This document shows positions 24,417-34,800 of a stretch of 64,000 nucleotides of DNA, one piece after another (position 1 is the first letter of the stretch; each line of letters begins with the position of its first letter). The stretch is from Diplonema papillatum (lineage: Eukaryota > Euglenozoa > Diplonemea > Diplonemida > Diplonemidae), in NCBI GenBank assembly GCA_030068145.1, contig JAPJBO010000411.1:124001-188000 (forward strand). Direction: 5' to 3'. The notes beneath the pieces are model-generated. The model worked only from the letters and a program-made list of their open reading frames with translations, searched no databases and was not told where the DNA came from. The position numbers were made by a program, and so were the translations under genes.

Positions 24417-24697
24417 GAATTCTGCTTGCCGGTCTGCCTGTGCCTTGGTAGCTGATGCCGCATGTGCGGCTCGTTTTCGTACTTTCCAACGGCAACTCCC
24501 TACCACCCCGAGCCACCTGAGTGGCTTGGCGACCGTGCTACAGTATTCCCGCAGTGAACTGTAGGAATTCTGCTTGCCAGTCTGCTTGTGCCTTTGTAGC
24601 TGACGCTGCATGCAGCTCGTTTTGTTCCCGTCTAACGACAACCCCACGCCCCCACCCCATAACCTGGCTTGGCGTCCGTGCTGCAGTATTCCGCCGT
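24417..24697. repeat. Two-copy direct repeat of about 135-150 bp
   Basis: AATTCTGCTTGCCGGTCTGC through GCTACAGTATTCCCGC recurs diverged at 24565-24697. A minus-strand frame spanning both copies shows the same duplication and no recognisable domain, so I do not call a gene. Confidence 0.65.
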
Positions 24698-25039
24698 TGC
24701 TCAGCACAGGGGGGACCTCGCTGTGGCGAGCTGGCAGCCGCCTAAAAGCCCGAGACTCGCATCCGTGTGTTGCCCTGGCTGCAGACAAAAATGCACGGCA
24801 CAAACCATTCATTTTCAACCAAAAAAAAAACAATTATCCGATCTTCTTCTTGTTTCTCCCCCTCTACCATTCTCACTTCCTATAGGCTCAGGCGGCATTC
24901 TCCGAGTCTTCACACATTTTCTTTCGTGTGTTTGTGTCCTATAAGTTATCCTGCCTGTGGCGTTGTGCTTACACAGGGCTAGCGGTCGTCGCCCGCGCCT
25001 TTCTAAGGGCGTGCCTGGTGATGCGTAGAGCCGGTTGAC

Positions 25040-25640
25040 TCTCGCAGTTTGCGACGACGTTTGTTCGGTTGGCGTCAGCACCCGGCCGTGGTCGACGACT
25101 TTCAGCACACAAGACGGAGACGCGCGACTACTTCTAACCCCTTTACGGACGAGGAGTTTTCCGGGGTAAAGGACTTCTCGGGCAGCGCTCGGGCAAAATA
25201 AAGGGTTTCTGGGGTACAACGGGGTATCTGGGGGGGCTCGTTGGAGGGTTTTGGGACGCATCTTTTCGCACAGCAGCAAACAGTCACGACAGCGGCGACG
25301 TCGCGAGGACGCACCGACAAACCCGCGGCACAGCAACAATCCATTCCCCGCGCGGGGTGGGGGATAGTCGTGGAGCCATCCCCCGGAACGACGAAGGCCG
25401 GGGAGAGCCGGGGGCAGTGAAGTAACGAAGCCCGCGAACGGTGGTGACCCCTCCGAACAGCCTCCCTGGCCCTGGCCCACGCCTGATGCCGCAACCCCGG
25501 CGGCGCTTCGGCATGAGCCAGGAACCTCAAGGGGAGCAGCGCGAGAGGCATCATCCACGCTTCAAAGGCCCACACAGCAGCGACCAGCCATCCTGTTTGT
25601 TTCGACATCGTCATCGCCCCAAAGAGCACTCCGGCAAACT
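25040..25640 (-). repeat. Dispersed repeat F (inverted copy)
   Basis: Shares long words with 57045-57590 (CGGGCTTCGTTACTTCACTG, CGGCTCTCCCCGGCCTTCG). Both copies carry a frame with AFEAWMMPLALLP, then RHQAWARAREAVRRGHH, which then diverges by frameshift. That shared peptide could be a captured coding fragment, but neither copy keeps a consistent frame. Confidence 0.6.
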
Positions 25641-25958
25641 CACGAGTGTTCTGAAAGGTTTTCGTGACGCGTCTTCCAACGGTTTAGCTTATTTTACATG
25701 TCATCACCTTGAGGGCGCAGTGTCCGAGAAATAACCCGGTTCTGCCTTTTCAGAACTAGCAGCCTTACGGGTTGCCCTTCAGTGTATTGCGCAGGCTAAA
25801 AAGACGTAGGCAACGTGTTTTGGTGGTCGAACAGAATTCCTTACCTTGAAAATGGCACAGGGTAACTACCAATGGGAAACCGATCAACCGGCACTCACAA
25901 ACAAACGAAGCGCCTGTCTTTTTCGACTTAAATACGCGTTTAGGAGATTGCCCGTGAC

Positions 25959-26086
25959 TACACGGGGAAGTCCAGCCTCAGAAGCTGGAGTTAAAGCTGG
26001 AGTTGAAAAAGCGGGTGTCACACCCGCTGTTTTCGGGCGTGACTCCCCTTTAACCCCAGCTTCTGCGGCTGGACCTCACCGTGTTG
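25959..26086. mobile_element. Hairpin element G with about 38-bp inverted arms
   Basis: The left arm (ACACGGGGAAGTCCAGCC, then CAGAAGCTGGAGTTAAAG) is complementary to the right arm (CTTTAACCCCAGCTTCTG, then GGCTGGACCTCACCGTGT) with few mismatches. A relative, with longer spacer, lies at 57590-57745. Nonautonomous, no coding capacity. Confidence 0.7.
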
Positions 26087-26224
26087 GAGCACGCGGGAGA
26101 CCGGGCCAGCAGCAGTCGGTCTGCGATATAAGTCGGGCGTTGCGAAAGGGGCCCCGAAAAAGGCAGCTTCGAGTGCCAACTCGTCAGCCGTCGTATGGTA
26201 TGGGCCTTCCCCTCGGAGATGGGT

Positions 26225-26903
26225 TCGCCTGTTCTCTCGTAGCATGGATATGGCGAGCTACGAACACGCCGCCTGACAAACATGACTCCCACAGCTGTGC
26301 TATCTGCAGAAGAAAGAAGAAGAAGAAAAAAGAAAAAGGCCGCTCCTGGCCTGGTCCAGGAACGTGACGGTACACCACAGCTTGCAAAGCTTGAGTCGGA
26401 GGCAGCACAGTGCTACAACCCCGTCCGCTCTGCCCTGCGTCTGACCGTCTCGACGAGCTTATGTTCAGCGCGAGCGCCAAGCCCCAAGGTGCGCCACGCC
26501 TTGATGCTTTAGTTTGGGAAATCGGTAGCCACTTGACCCGTAGGCCCGTGGCTCTGCAGTACCGCCGAATACGTGCAAGCTTGGCTCCCGTGTAGCAGGC
26601 TTTCCCTGGTACCTAAGCAGCTTCGTAGAAGAAAAGAAAGTCGAAGACAACACACAGCACGTCGTCTCCTGTTGATCCTCGGCCACAAAAAGCTGACCCA
26701 AGCAACTTCCGCCGGTAGAAAAAACCTGCCTCGAGGAATCAAGGTGGTTTGCCACTTGCTGTCGTTGGGGAACGAGGGGGGGACTAAAATCTTTGTACAC
26801 GCACCTGCCTTGTAGAAAAAAATGCTTGAGGAGGCCGCCAGTTGCAAAGTCCCAAAGGGAAAGGAAATGAAGTACAGGTCGCCGGGCGTAAGCATTCGAC
26901 AAC
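26225..26903 (+). repeat. Repeat D followed by partial repeat B
   Basis: 26225-26620 is the fullest repeat D, beginning CTCTCGTAGCATGG like 44028. 26783-26903 is a diverged repeat B lacking its 3' third. No gene. Confidence 0.65.
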
Positions 26904-27039
26904 AAAATAATTTCACTGCGGAGTGTGACTTCTCCTCGGTTTCGCATTCTGCGAGCCTAAACGAGCATCTGACCACTTTTTCTGAATTTTCGGAGCGTTT
27001 TGGTTGGTTTCCAGTTTTGGGTTGCTGGCGACCCCGGGG

Positions 27040-27400
27040 TTTTTTATAAGCACCTGCTTTGTAGGAAATGCTTGAGGAGACTGCCAGTGTTGCGATAGAT
27101 CAAAGGAGGTAAATGCGCTCTAGCCCAGACGAAACACAGGTACAGAGGGTTTAGTGGCGGGCGTAAGCGTTCAACAAAAGACCCACTTTGGGACGACGTT
27201 TTTGGAATACCGACGGACAATGTCCCACCCTGGGGCCGAGGCCGGGGCGGGTGGGTACCCGTACCCCGCCCCACCTCCCCCATTTTCGACGGACAATGTC
27301 GGTCGGTACTCCAAAAACGTCGTCCCTTTGTAGTTGTATTGTTTTCTCCCCCTCCAGCCTCCTTCGAAATGAGCACAAGGCAGTCCCTCGAGTATATTTT
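27040..27400 (+). mobile_element. Repeat B copy interrupted by a nested MITE
   Basis: Starts TATAAGCACCTGCTTTG and ends CTCGAGTATATTTT. The family sequence CCCACTTTGTAG is split between 27190 and 27326 by the element listed next. A second copy of just the 3' end (CGAAATAAGCACCGTG to CTCGAGTATT) follows at 27418-27452. Confidence 0.8.
27191..27325. mobile_element. 135-bp MITE with 16-bp perfect terminal inverted repeats and 5-bp target duplication
   Basis: Ends are GGACGACGTTTTTGGA and its exact complement, with imperfect pairing continuing inward for about 12 more bases. The flanking CTTTG is duplicated (27186-27190 and 27326-27330), and intact repeat B copies show the single uninterrupted site. 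The interior is GC-rich with no coding capacity. Confidence 0.9.
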
Positions 27401-27452
27401 GGCGTGGTTTGTCCCCGTCGAAATAAGCACCGTGCGGCCCCTCGAGTATTGC

Positions 27453-27900
27453 TAGCTGAGGCACTCCAGTACTGCTGCTGTGGCCCCACGCTAGCCAGGC
27501 ACTACACACGGCAGCACTTTCTTCTCTTCCGCCAGACCGGTTTGCTGGAAAAGTCTTGTTTCCACTACGCCCGCGCCTCGCCCCGTGTTTCGCTGGGTTC
27601 ATTTCGTTCCGTGGCTCTGTTGTTTCGAAAGAAAACACCAATGTGCGCCGGTAGTGCCCTTCCTTTGCTTCGGCCGTGGAACTCTGCTCGAAGACACAAC
27701 GAAACCAGCAATGCCGTCGCAACGGATACGGCAAGATCGACGAGTGCACGGATTGTGCACAACAAGTTGCCGTTCGCCGAAGCTAGTCGTGGCCCGATAA
27801 ATCCGTTGTGCCCTGAGTAACTCACGCACTCCTCTAAACTGGGTTCTGGCTTAGAGGCGTTCAGCCAGAATCCATCCAGTGGTAGCATCACGGCACTGTC
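27453..27900. other. Intergenic, no recognisable gene
   Basis: Open frames exist on both strands, but none has a recognisable motif or start context. Nothing else notable seen. Confidence 0.45.
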
Positions 27901-28350
27901 CGATCGAACAATTGTAGATACCAGGGACTAGGGACGGGAGGTCCTCTCGTACTACCCCGTATTGCTGTCGGAATGCGCTGGCCCAATGGGCTCTCTCTCC
28001 ATCAGTATCGTATCAGTACCGATCGAACAAGCGTAGATACCAGGGATAAGAAACGGGAGTTCCTCTCGTACTACCCCGTATTGCTGTCGGAATGCGCTGG
28101 CCCGATGGGCTCTCTCTCCATCAGTATCGTATCAGTACCGATCGAACAACCGTGGATACCAGGGACTAGAAACGGGAGTTCCTCTCGTACTACCCCGTAT
28201 TGCTGTCGGAATGCGCTGGCCCGATGGGCTCTCTCTCCATCAGTATCGTATCAGTACCGATCGAACAACCGTAGATACCAGGGACTAGAAACGGGAGTTC
28301 CTCTCGTACTACCCCGTATTGCTGTCGGAATGCGCTGGCCCGATGCTGAT
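27901..28350 (-). rRNA. Four tandem copies of an LSU rRNA 3'-domain fragment (sarcin-ricin loop)
   Basis: 119-bp units starting at 27901, 28020, 28139 and 28258. On the minus strand each reads TACTGATGGAG, then CAGCAATACGGGG, then AGTACGAGAGGAAC (the universal sarcin-ricin loop word, for example 28072-28059), then GGTATCTACGGTTGTTCGAT. This matches the order in nuclear LSU rRNA, where ACCGCAATAG, the same loop and GGTTTTTGCGGCTGTCTGAT follow one another. The first unit has GAGAGGAC instead of GAGAGGAAC. Only about 120 bp of rRNA is present, so it is a fragment made into a satellite, not a working gene. Confidence 0.75.
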
Positions 28351-28375
28351 ACCGTGTGACATTGCTCGCGGTGGC

Positions 28376-28860
28376 TAGCAACCAAAAGTCAAAAAAGAAA
28401 GCGAAGCCCGCCGAAACATGCGCCGGACTTGACATGCTCGGCCTGCGAGAGCGCGACGGACGGCTGGCTGCGGGATGCAGCGAAGCGCAGCAGGCGAAGG
28501 ACCTGCGTCCTCCGCGGCACCGCTGAGGGCCGCGCCCGGAAGCCCGCCGCCAAGAAGCGGGGTTCTTCCGGCAACGAGCCGCCGGCAGCCTCTTCCCCCC
28601 CCCTCTGCATTCCTCGAAGAAGACTTGATGCTAGCATCAAACACATGAGAGGCAAGTAGCGCCTGAACACGAAACTAAGATTTTCCCCCCGCAGGGCATA
28701 GACGCCGATTCCGCGGCAGCGCGGGAGCTGCGGCTGCGGCCCTACTACCAAGCCCAGAACCGCGTGAACATAATCGTTCGGCTTGTCTCTAAACACGCTG
28801 CCATCGAAGTTTTGTTCCGACAATCTGCATTTGTTAGACACCAAAAAAAGTCGAATAGTC
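28376..28860 (+). pseudogene. Rearranged copy of the 30.5-kb exon
   Basis: It carries the same words as the intact exon (GTGGCTAGCAACCAAAAG, CCCGCCGAAACATGCGC, GGCCGCGCCCGGAAGCC) but lacks the block encoding most of FKQQVKDLQEIHAFEARV and shifts frame. From 28696 (after TTTTCCCCCCGCAG) it continues with the later block, GACGCCGATTCCGCGGC, and the tail also seen in the copies near 29770 and 30260. Confidence 0.6.
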
Positions 28861-29210
28861 GGCAATAGGCGACTAAGACACACGCACAATACGTACTGCC
28901 ACTACCGCGGATACGGTACGCACACCAGTAGTGACAGTCGGCAATAGGCGACTAAGACACACGCACAATACGTACTGCCACTACCGCGGATACGGTACGC
29001 ACACCAGTAGTGACAGTCGGCAATAGGCGACTAAGACACACGCACAATACGTACTGCCACTACCGCGGATACGGTACGCACACCAGTAGTGACAGTCGGC
29101 AATAGGCGACTAAGACACACGCACAATACGTACTGCCACTACCGCGGATACGGTACGCACACCAGTAGTGACAGTCGGCAATAGGCGACAAAGACACACG
29201 CACAATATAG
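28858..29210. repeat. 79-bp tandem array
   Basis: Five near-identical units starting GTCGGCAATAGGCGACTAAG at 28858, 28937, 29016, 29095 and 29174. The unit derives from the tail that follows each truncated copy of the 30.5-kb exon, since single diverged units follow the copies at 29340, 29850 and 30355. Confidence 0.9.
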
Positions 29211-29420
29211 CTGCGGCTGCGGCCCTACTACCAAGCCCGGAACCGCGTGAACATAATCGTTAGGCTTGTCTCTAAACACGCTGCCATGGAAGTTTCGTTC
29301 TGACAATCTGCAGTTGTTAGACACCAAAATAAGTCGAATAGTCGGCAATAAGCGACTAAGACACACGCACAATACATACTGCTACCGCAGATACGGTATG
29401 CACACTAGTAGTGACTAGAT

Positions 29421-30431
29421 GATCACCCGGAGACTTCAAATCCCCGGATCTCTAAGTGAAGTTACACTCCAAAAATACCAGGCCGCTTCTTCTCATCCGT
29501 GTAGCATCACTCGCGGTGGCTAGCAACCAAAAACAAAATAAAGCAAAACCCGCCGAAACATGCGCGGGACTTGACGTGCTCGGCCTGCGAGAGTCGGACG
29601 ACACGACGGATGGCTGGCTGCGGGTTGCAGCGAAGCGACTGTGCAAGCAGCAGGTGAAGGACCTGCGGGAGATCCACGCATTCGAGGCGCGCGTCCATAG
29701 ACGCCGATTCCGCGGCAGCGCGGGAGCTGCGGCTGCGGCCCTAAGCCCGGAACCGCGTGAACACAATCGTTTGGCTTGTCTCTAAACACGCTGCCATCGA
29801 AGTTTCGTTCTGATAATCTGCAGTTGTTAGACACCAAAATAAGTCGAATAGTCGGCAATAAGCGACTAAGACACACGCACAATACGTACTGCCACTACCG
29901 CAGATACGTAGTAGTGACTAGATGATCACCCGGAGACTTCAAATCCCCGGATCTCTAAGTGAAGTTGCACTCCAAAAACACCAGGCCGCTTCTTCACATC
30001 CGTGTAGCATCACTCGCGGTGGCTAGCAACCAAAAGCAAAATAAAGCAAAACCCGCCGAAACATGCGCGGGACTTGACGTGCTCGGCCTGCGAGAGTCGG
30101 ACGACGCGACGGATGGCTGGCTGCGGGTTGCAGCGAAGCGACTGTTCAAGCAGCAGGTGAAGGACCTGCGGGAGATCCACGCATTCGAGGCGCGCGTCCA
30201 TAGACGCCGATTCCGCGGCAGTGCGGGAGCTGCGGCTGCGGCCCTACTACCAAGCCCGGAACCGCGTGAACACAATCGTTTGGCTTGTCTCTAAACACGC
30301 TGCCATCGAAGTTTTGTTCTGATAATCTGCAGTTGTTCGACACCAAAATAAGTCGAATATTCGGCGATAAGTGACTAAGACACACGCACAATACGTACTG
30401 CCACTACCGCAGATACGTAGTAGTGACTAGA
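29421..30431 (+). pseudogene. Two truncated upstream copies of the 30.5-kb exon
   Basis: Copies start at 29421 and 29923 (spacing about 505 bp, the third being the fuller exon at 30432). Each begins with the recurrent motif (ATCACCCGGAGACTTC, then CCCCGGATCTCTAAGTG), then the exon up to the codons for HAFEARV. There about 105 bp present in the fuller copy is missing, and the sequence resumes at GACGCCGATTCC. Both end in a short out-of-family tail. Confidence 0.7.
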
Positions 30432-30519
30432 TGATCACCCGGAGACTTCAAATCCCCGGATCTCTAAGTGAAGTTGCACTCCAAAAACACCAGGCCGCTT
30501 CTTCACATCCGTGTAGCAT

Positions 30520-31007
30520 CACTCGCGGTGGCTAGCAACCAAAAGCAAAATAAAGCAAAACCCGCCGAAACATGCGCGGGACTTGACGTGCTCGGCCTGC
30601 GAGAGTCGGACGACGCGACGGACGGCTGGCTGCGGGATGCAGCGAAGCGGCTGTTCAAGCAGCAGGTGAAGGACCTGCAGGAGATCCACGCATTCGAGGC
30701 GCGCGTCCTCCGCGGCACCGCTGAAGGCCGCGCACGGAAGCCCGCCGCCAAGAAGCGGGGTTCTTCGGGCGACGAGCCGGCAGCCTCTGCGCCCCCACCG
30801 CAGGACATCGACGCCGATGCCGAGGCGGAGCGGGAGCTGCGGTTGCGGGTCCGGGCGCTTGCGGGCGACGTGGCGAGGATGGCGCACGACACGTGCCCCG
30901 TGGCCCTCGTCGCGAAGCCGCGCAAGCTGCGGCGGCTGCGCGTGGCGCAGCAAATGGAGGTTGGTGCGGACATGGAGCCCCACCCGTGGCATGGGCTCGC
31001 AGAGTGA
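30520..31007 (+). CDS. Hypothetical exon, most complete member of a local tandem family
   Basis: After TCCGTGTAG an open frame of about 160 codons reads SLAVASNQKQNKAKPAE and ends in TGA at 31005-31007. It is Ala/Arg/Glu-rich, with a KPAAKKRGSSGDEP linker and a helical EAERELRLRVRALAGDVARM segment. No ATG occurs before codon 150 of the frame, so it should be an internal or terminal exon; upstream exons were not found. The recurrent motif lies at 30432-30488, just before the presumed acceptor. Function unknown. Truncated relatives lie upstream (28376, 29421, 29923) and downstream (31215). Confidence 0.4.
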
Positions 31008-31214
31008 CTACAAGGCCCCGTGCATCATGCTAGCGCTCGCAGAACGAGCTTGCTTGTCTGTATCAAAAAGTGTCGGGTAGCAGCGTGCCGTGCTAAATCA
31101 CTTAAAAAAGGGGGTTCACACGTTCCCCCAACCCATTGTGTGCCAGGCGCCTGATTGCGGTGTTTTGGAACCTACCGCCATCCGCTAAGGAACCGCCGCA
31201 ACGTCTCCTCCCGC

Positions 31215-31385
31215 GCCTCCCTTGGAAGGCAAAGACGCCGATTCCGTGGCAGAGCGGGAGCTGCTGGCGGGCGACGTGGCGAGGATGGCGCACGATACGT
31301 GCCCCGTGGCCCTCGTCGCGAAGCCGCGCAAGCTGCGGCGGCTGCGCGTGGCGCAGCAGATGCGGACATGGAGCCCCAACCGGTC
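31215..31385 (+). pseudogene. Partial 3' copy of the 30.5-kb exon
   Basis: GACGCCGATTCCGTGGC through GGCGGCTGCGCGTGGCG repeats the last third of the exon with a small internal deletion. It lies downstream of the fuller copy, as with the other genes in this window. Confidence 0.65.
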
Positions 31386-32046
31386 AGTCGTTCTTCCTTC
31401 ATCAAGGGACGCAGCTACTTACAAGGCTACTTACAAGCCCCCGTGCATCCAGCGCTCGCATCGTGGTCAGCCCTGTGTACAAGGCAACCTGTGATCACTT
31501 CGGTGTGAGGGATCAGTCTGACCGAGCCTACTGTCTGCTCCGTTGCGGTGTTTTGGGAACTGGTGACTTTGTGCTCAGCGGTCCCACGAATCATGTCCAT
31601 GTGCTGCGATTTGTACCAACCAGCAGCGGCATACAGCAGCTTGCGTGGTGTGACAGTGGCAAGCTGGTGGGACGCGGCTCCTTTTGGCGTCGTAGAGGGA
31701 CGCAGCTTACTAAAAAGCGAGTGCAGACCAAGGTTACTTCGGCGCCGTCGCCCATGGCAGCGTTACTGAAACGACTTAGCCTGCCGGAGCAGTGCCGAAG
31801 GGACGGATGGAACCTAACACTCCCCGGGGAGATGGATCCCTGCACTCTTACTCGTCTTTCTCTCGTTTTAGATCTCGGGATACCTCCCAAAGCGTGCGCT
31901 TGCTTTTGAACTTGGGGCGTCGTGCCTCCCTTCAACACAACAACCACTGCGAAGGCTTTCCTTTCTGCGAATCAGTTCTACCTGCGATGCTGTCAAGCCG
32001 GAATAGTAGGAGGTCGACAGTGGAGCACTGGGCCGCCGCTTCCATA
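31386..32046. other. Intergenic, one long unassigned plus-strand frame
   Basis: A frame continuing to 31909 from the pseudogene above has mixed composition and no recognisable motif. I do not support it as a gene. Confidence 0.4.
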
Positions 32047-33805
32047 CGGACTGCCCATGCGGACCTCAGCTCATGCGGACTGCCCATGCGGACCTCCCAT
32101 GCGGACAGCTCATGCGGACTGCCCATGCGGACCTCCCATGCGGACTGCTCATGCGGACTGCCCATGCGGACTGCTCATGCGGACTGCTCATGCGGACTGC
32201 TCATGCGGACTGCCCATGCGGACTGCCCATGCGGACTGCCCATGCGGACTGCCCATGTGGACTGCCGTGGTGCCCATGCGGTCTGTCCATAAGGACTGCC
32301 TATGTGGTGCCCATGCGGTCTGTCCATGCGGACTGCCCATGTGGACTGCCGTGGTGCCCATGCGGTCTGTCCATAAGGACTGCCTATGTGGTGCCCATGC
32401 GGTCTGTCCATATGGACTGCCCATGCGGACTGCTCATGTGGACTGCTCATGCGGACTGCCCATGCGGACTGCTGCCCATATGGACTGCCCATGCAGACTG
32501 CCCATAGGGACTGCCCATGTGGACTGCTCATGCGGACTGCCCATATGGACTGCCCATGCGGACTGCTCATGCGGACTGCTCATGCGGACTGCTCATGCGG
32601 ACTGCCCATACGGACTGCTCATGTGGACTGCTCATGTGGACTGCTCATGTGGACTGCTCATGTGGACAGCTCATGTGGACTGCTCATGTGGACTGCTCAT
32701 GTGGACTGCTCATGCGGACTGCCCATGCGGACTGCCCATGCGGACTGCTGCCCATATGGACTGCCCATGCAGACTGCCCATAGGGACTGCCCATGTGGAC
32801 TGCTCATGCGGACTGCCCATGCGGACTGCTCATGCGGACTGCCCATATGGACTGCCCATGCGGACTGCCCATGTGGTGCCCATGCGGTCTGTCCATGCGG
32901 ACTGCCCATGTGGACTACCGTGGTGCCCATGCGGTCTGTCCATAAGGACTGCCCATGTGGTGCTCATGCGGTCTGTCCATATGGACTGCCCATGCGGACT
33001 GCTCATGTGGACTGCCCATGCGGACTGCTGCCCATATGGACTGCCCATGCAGACTGCCCATAGGGACTGCCCATATGGACTGCTCATGCGGACTGCCCAT
33101 GCGGACTGCTCATGTGGACTGCTCATGCGGACTGCTCATGTGGACTGCTCATGTGGACTGCTCATGCGGACTGCTCATGTGGACTGCTCATGCGGACTGC
33201 CCATGCGGACTGCCCATGCGGACTGCTGCCCATATGGACTGCCCATGCAGACTGCCCATAGGGACTGCCCATATGGACTGCTCATGCGGACTGCCCATGC
33301 GGACTGCTCATGTGGACTGCTCATGCGGACTGCTCATGTGGACTGCTCATGTGGACTGCTCATGCGGACTGCTCATGTGGACTGCTCATGCGGACTGCCC
33401 ATGCGGACTGCCCATGCGGACTGCTGCCCATATGGACTGCCCATGCAGACTGCCCATAGGGACTGCCCATAGGGACTGCCCATGTGGACTGCTCATGCGG
33501 ACTGCCCATGCGGACTGCTCATGTGGACTGCTCATGCGGACTGCTCATGTGGACTGCTCATGCGGACTGCCCATGCGGACTGCCCATGCGGACTGCTGCC
33601 CATATGGACTGCCCATGCGGACTGCCCATACGGACTGCTCATGCGGACTGCCCATATGGACTGCTCATGCGGACTGCCCATATGGACTGCTCATGCGGAC
33701 TGCTGCCCATATGGACTGCCCATGCGGACTGCCCATACGGACTGCTCATGCGGACTGCCCATATGGACTGCCCATGCGGACTGCTCATGCGGACTGCCCT
33801 CTGTT
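32047..33805 (+). repeat. 13-bp minisatellite, about 135 units
   Basis: Unit CATGCGGACTGCC/T with variants (ATGTGG, ATATGG, ATAGGG, ATGCAG). A marker, GCTGCCCATATGG, at 32471, 32747, 33027, 33225, 33423, 33595 and 33701 reveals a higher-order structure, with 198-bp steps in the middle. Since 13 leaves remainder 1 on division by 3, all three forward frames give the same 13-residue peptide period (HADCPCGLPMRTA) and no stops. The long frames here are therefore arithmetical, not evidence of a protein. Confidence 0.95.
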
Positions 33806-33827
33806 GTCTGATTGTCTGACTTGTATT

Positions 33828-34062
33828 TCAAAGTGACGCAGCGCCTTTGCGGTCCCGCGATCAGGGAAGGGTGGGGCGACCGTTTTGGACTACATTTTGA
33901 CACCCACGCCGGAGATCCGCGCACGTGGGCGTTCATTAAAGAAAATGGTGTCCTGCAGCCGTGGGACGGAAGACGTTCCCGCCAGCTACCCCACTCGCAG
34001 CAAGGCGTACACAACAGCACGCTGCGATCTAAAGGAGAATCCATGTTAACCCAAAGGCGCAA
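33828..34062 (+). CDS. Hypothetical exon ending at a GTGAGT donor
   Basis: After TTTCAAAG the frame reads VTQRLCGPAIREGWGDRFG, then LHFDTHAGDPRTWAFIKENG, and reaches CGCAA followed by GTGAGTAT. The non-repetitive part (33828-33985) is coding-like. The last 75 bases, including the donor, are the seed of the 117-bp array that follows. Family not recognised; neighbouring exons not found. Confidence 0.35.
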
Positions 34063-34800
34063 GTGAGTATCACTTGACGTGTGGTGAATATTGGCGGGTA
34101 TTCCTTGAGCCGCTCGCAGCAAAGCGTACGACAGCACGCAGGAGAATCCATGTTACCCCAAAGGTGCAAGTGAGTATCACTTGACGTGTGGGGAATATTG
34201 GCGGGTATTCCTTGAGCCGCTCGCAGCAAAGCGTACGACAGCACGCTGCGATCTATAGGAGAATCCATGTTACCCCAAAGGCGTAAGTGAGTATCACTTG
34301 ACGTGTGGGGAATATTGGCGGGTATTCCTTGAGCCGCTCGCAGCAAAGCGTACGACAGCACGCTGCGATCTATAGGAGAATCCATGTTACCCCAAAGGTG
34401 CAAGTGAGTATCACTTGACGTGTGGGGAATATTGGCGGGTATTCCTTGAGCCGCTCGCAGCAAAGCGTACGACAGCACGCTGCGATCTATAGGAGAATCC
34501 ATGTTATCCCAAAGGCGTAAGTGAGTATCACTTGACGTGTGGGGAATATTGGCGGGTATTCCTTGAGCCGCTCGCAGCAAAGCGTACGACAGCACGCTGC
34601 GATCTATAGGAGAATCCATGTTACCCCAAAGGTGCAAGTGAGTATCACTTGACGTGTGGGGAATATTGGCGGGTATTCCTTGAGCCGCTCGCAGCAAAGC
34701 GTACGACAACACGCTGCGATCTATAGGAGAATCCATGTTAACCCAAAGGCGCAGTGAGTATCACTTGACGTGCGGGGAATACTGGCCGGGTATTCCTTGA
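33990..34800. repeat. 117-bp tandem array carrying a splice-donor-like site in each unit
   Basis: About seven units. Each contains GCAGCAAAGCGTACGACAGC, GGAGAATCCATGTTA, the donor-like CAAGTGAGTATC and GGGGAATATTGGCGGG. 117 is a multiple of three, so a 39-residue period stays open on the minus strand. That frame is not taken as a gene. Confidence 0.85.

Noticed and set aside
24815-25629. Minus-strand frames of 175-247 codons
   Set aside because: They lie in dispersed repeat F, whose other copy at 57 kb shifts frame against them. The shared peptide is noted, but no consistent gene emerges.
31922-33836. Long plus-strand frames, one over 500 codons, with a Cys-rich 13-residue repeat
   Set aside because: They follow from a 13-bp unit without stops in any phase; all frames give the same peptide, and there is no independent coding signal.
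34029-34736. Minus-strand frame of about 235 codons with a 39-residue repeat
   Set aside because: Produced by a 117-bp array (39 codons). The plus strand carries the donor-like sites and the adjoining exon.
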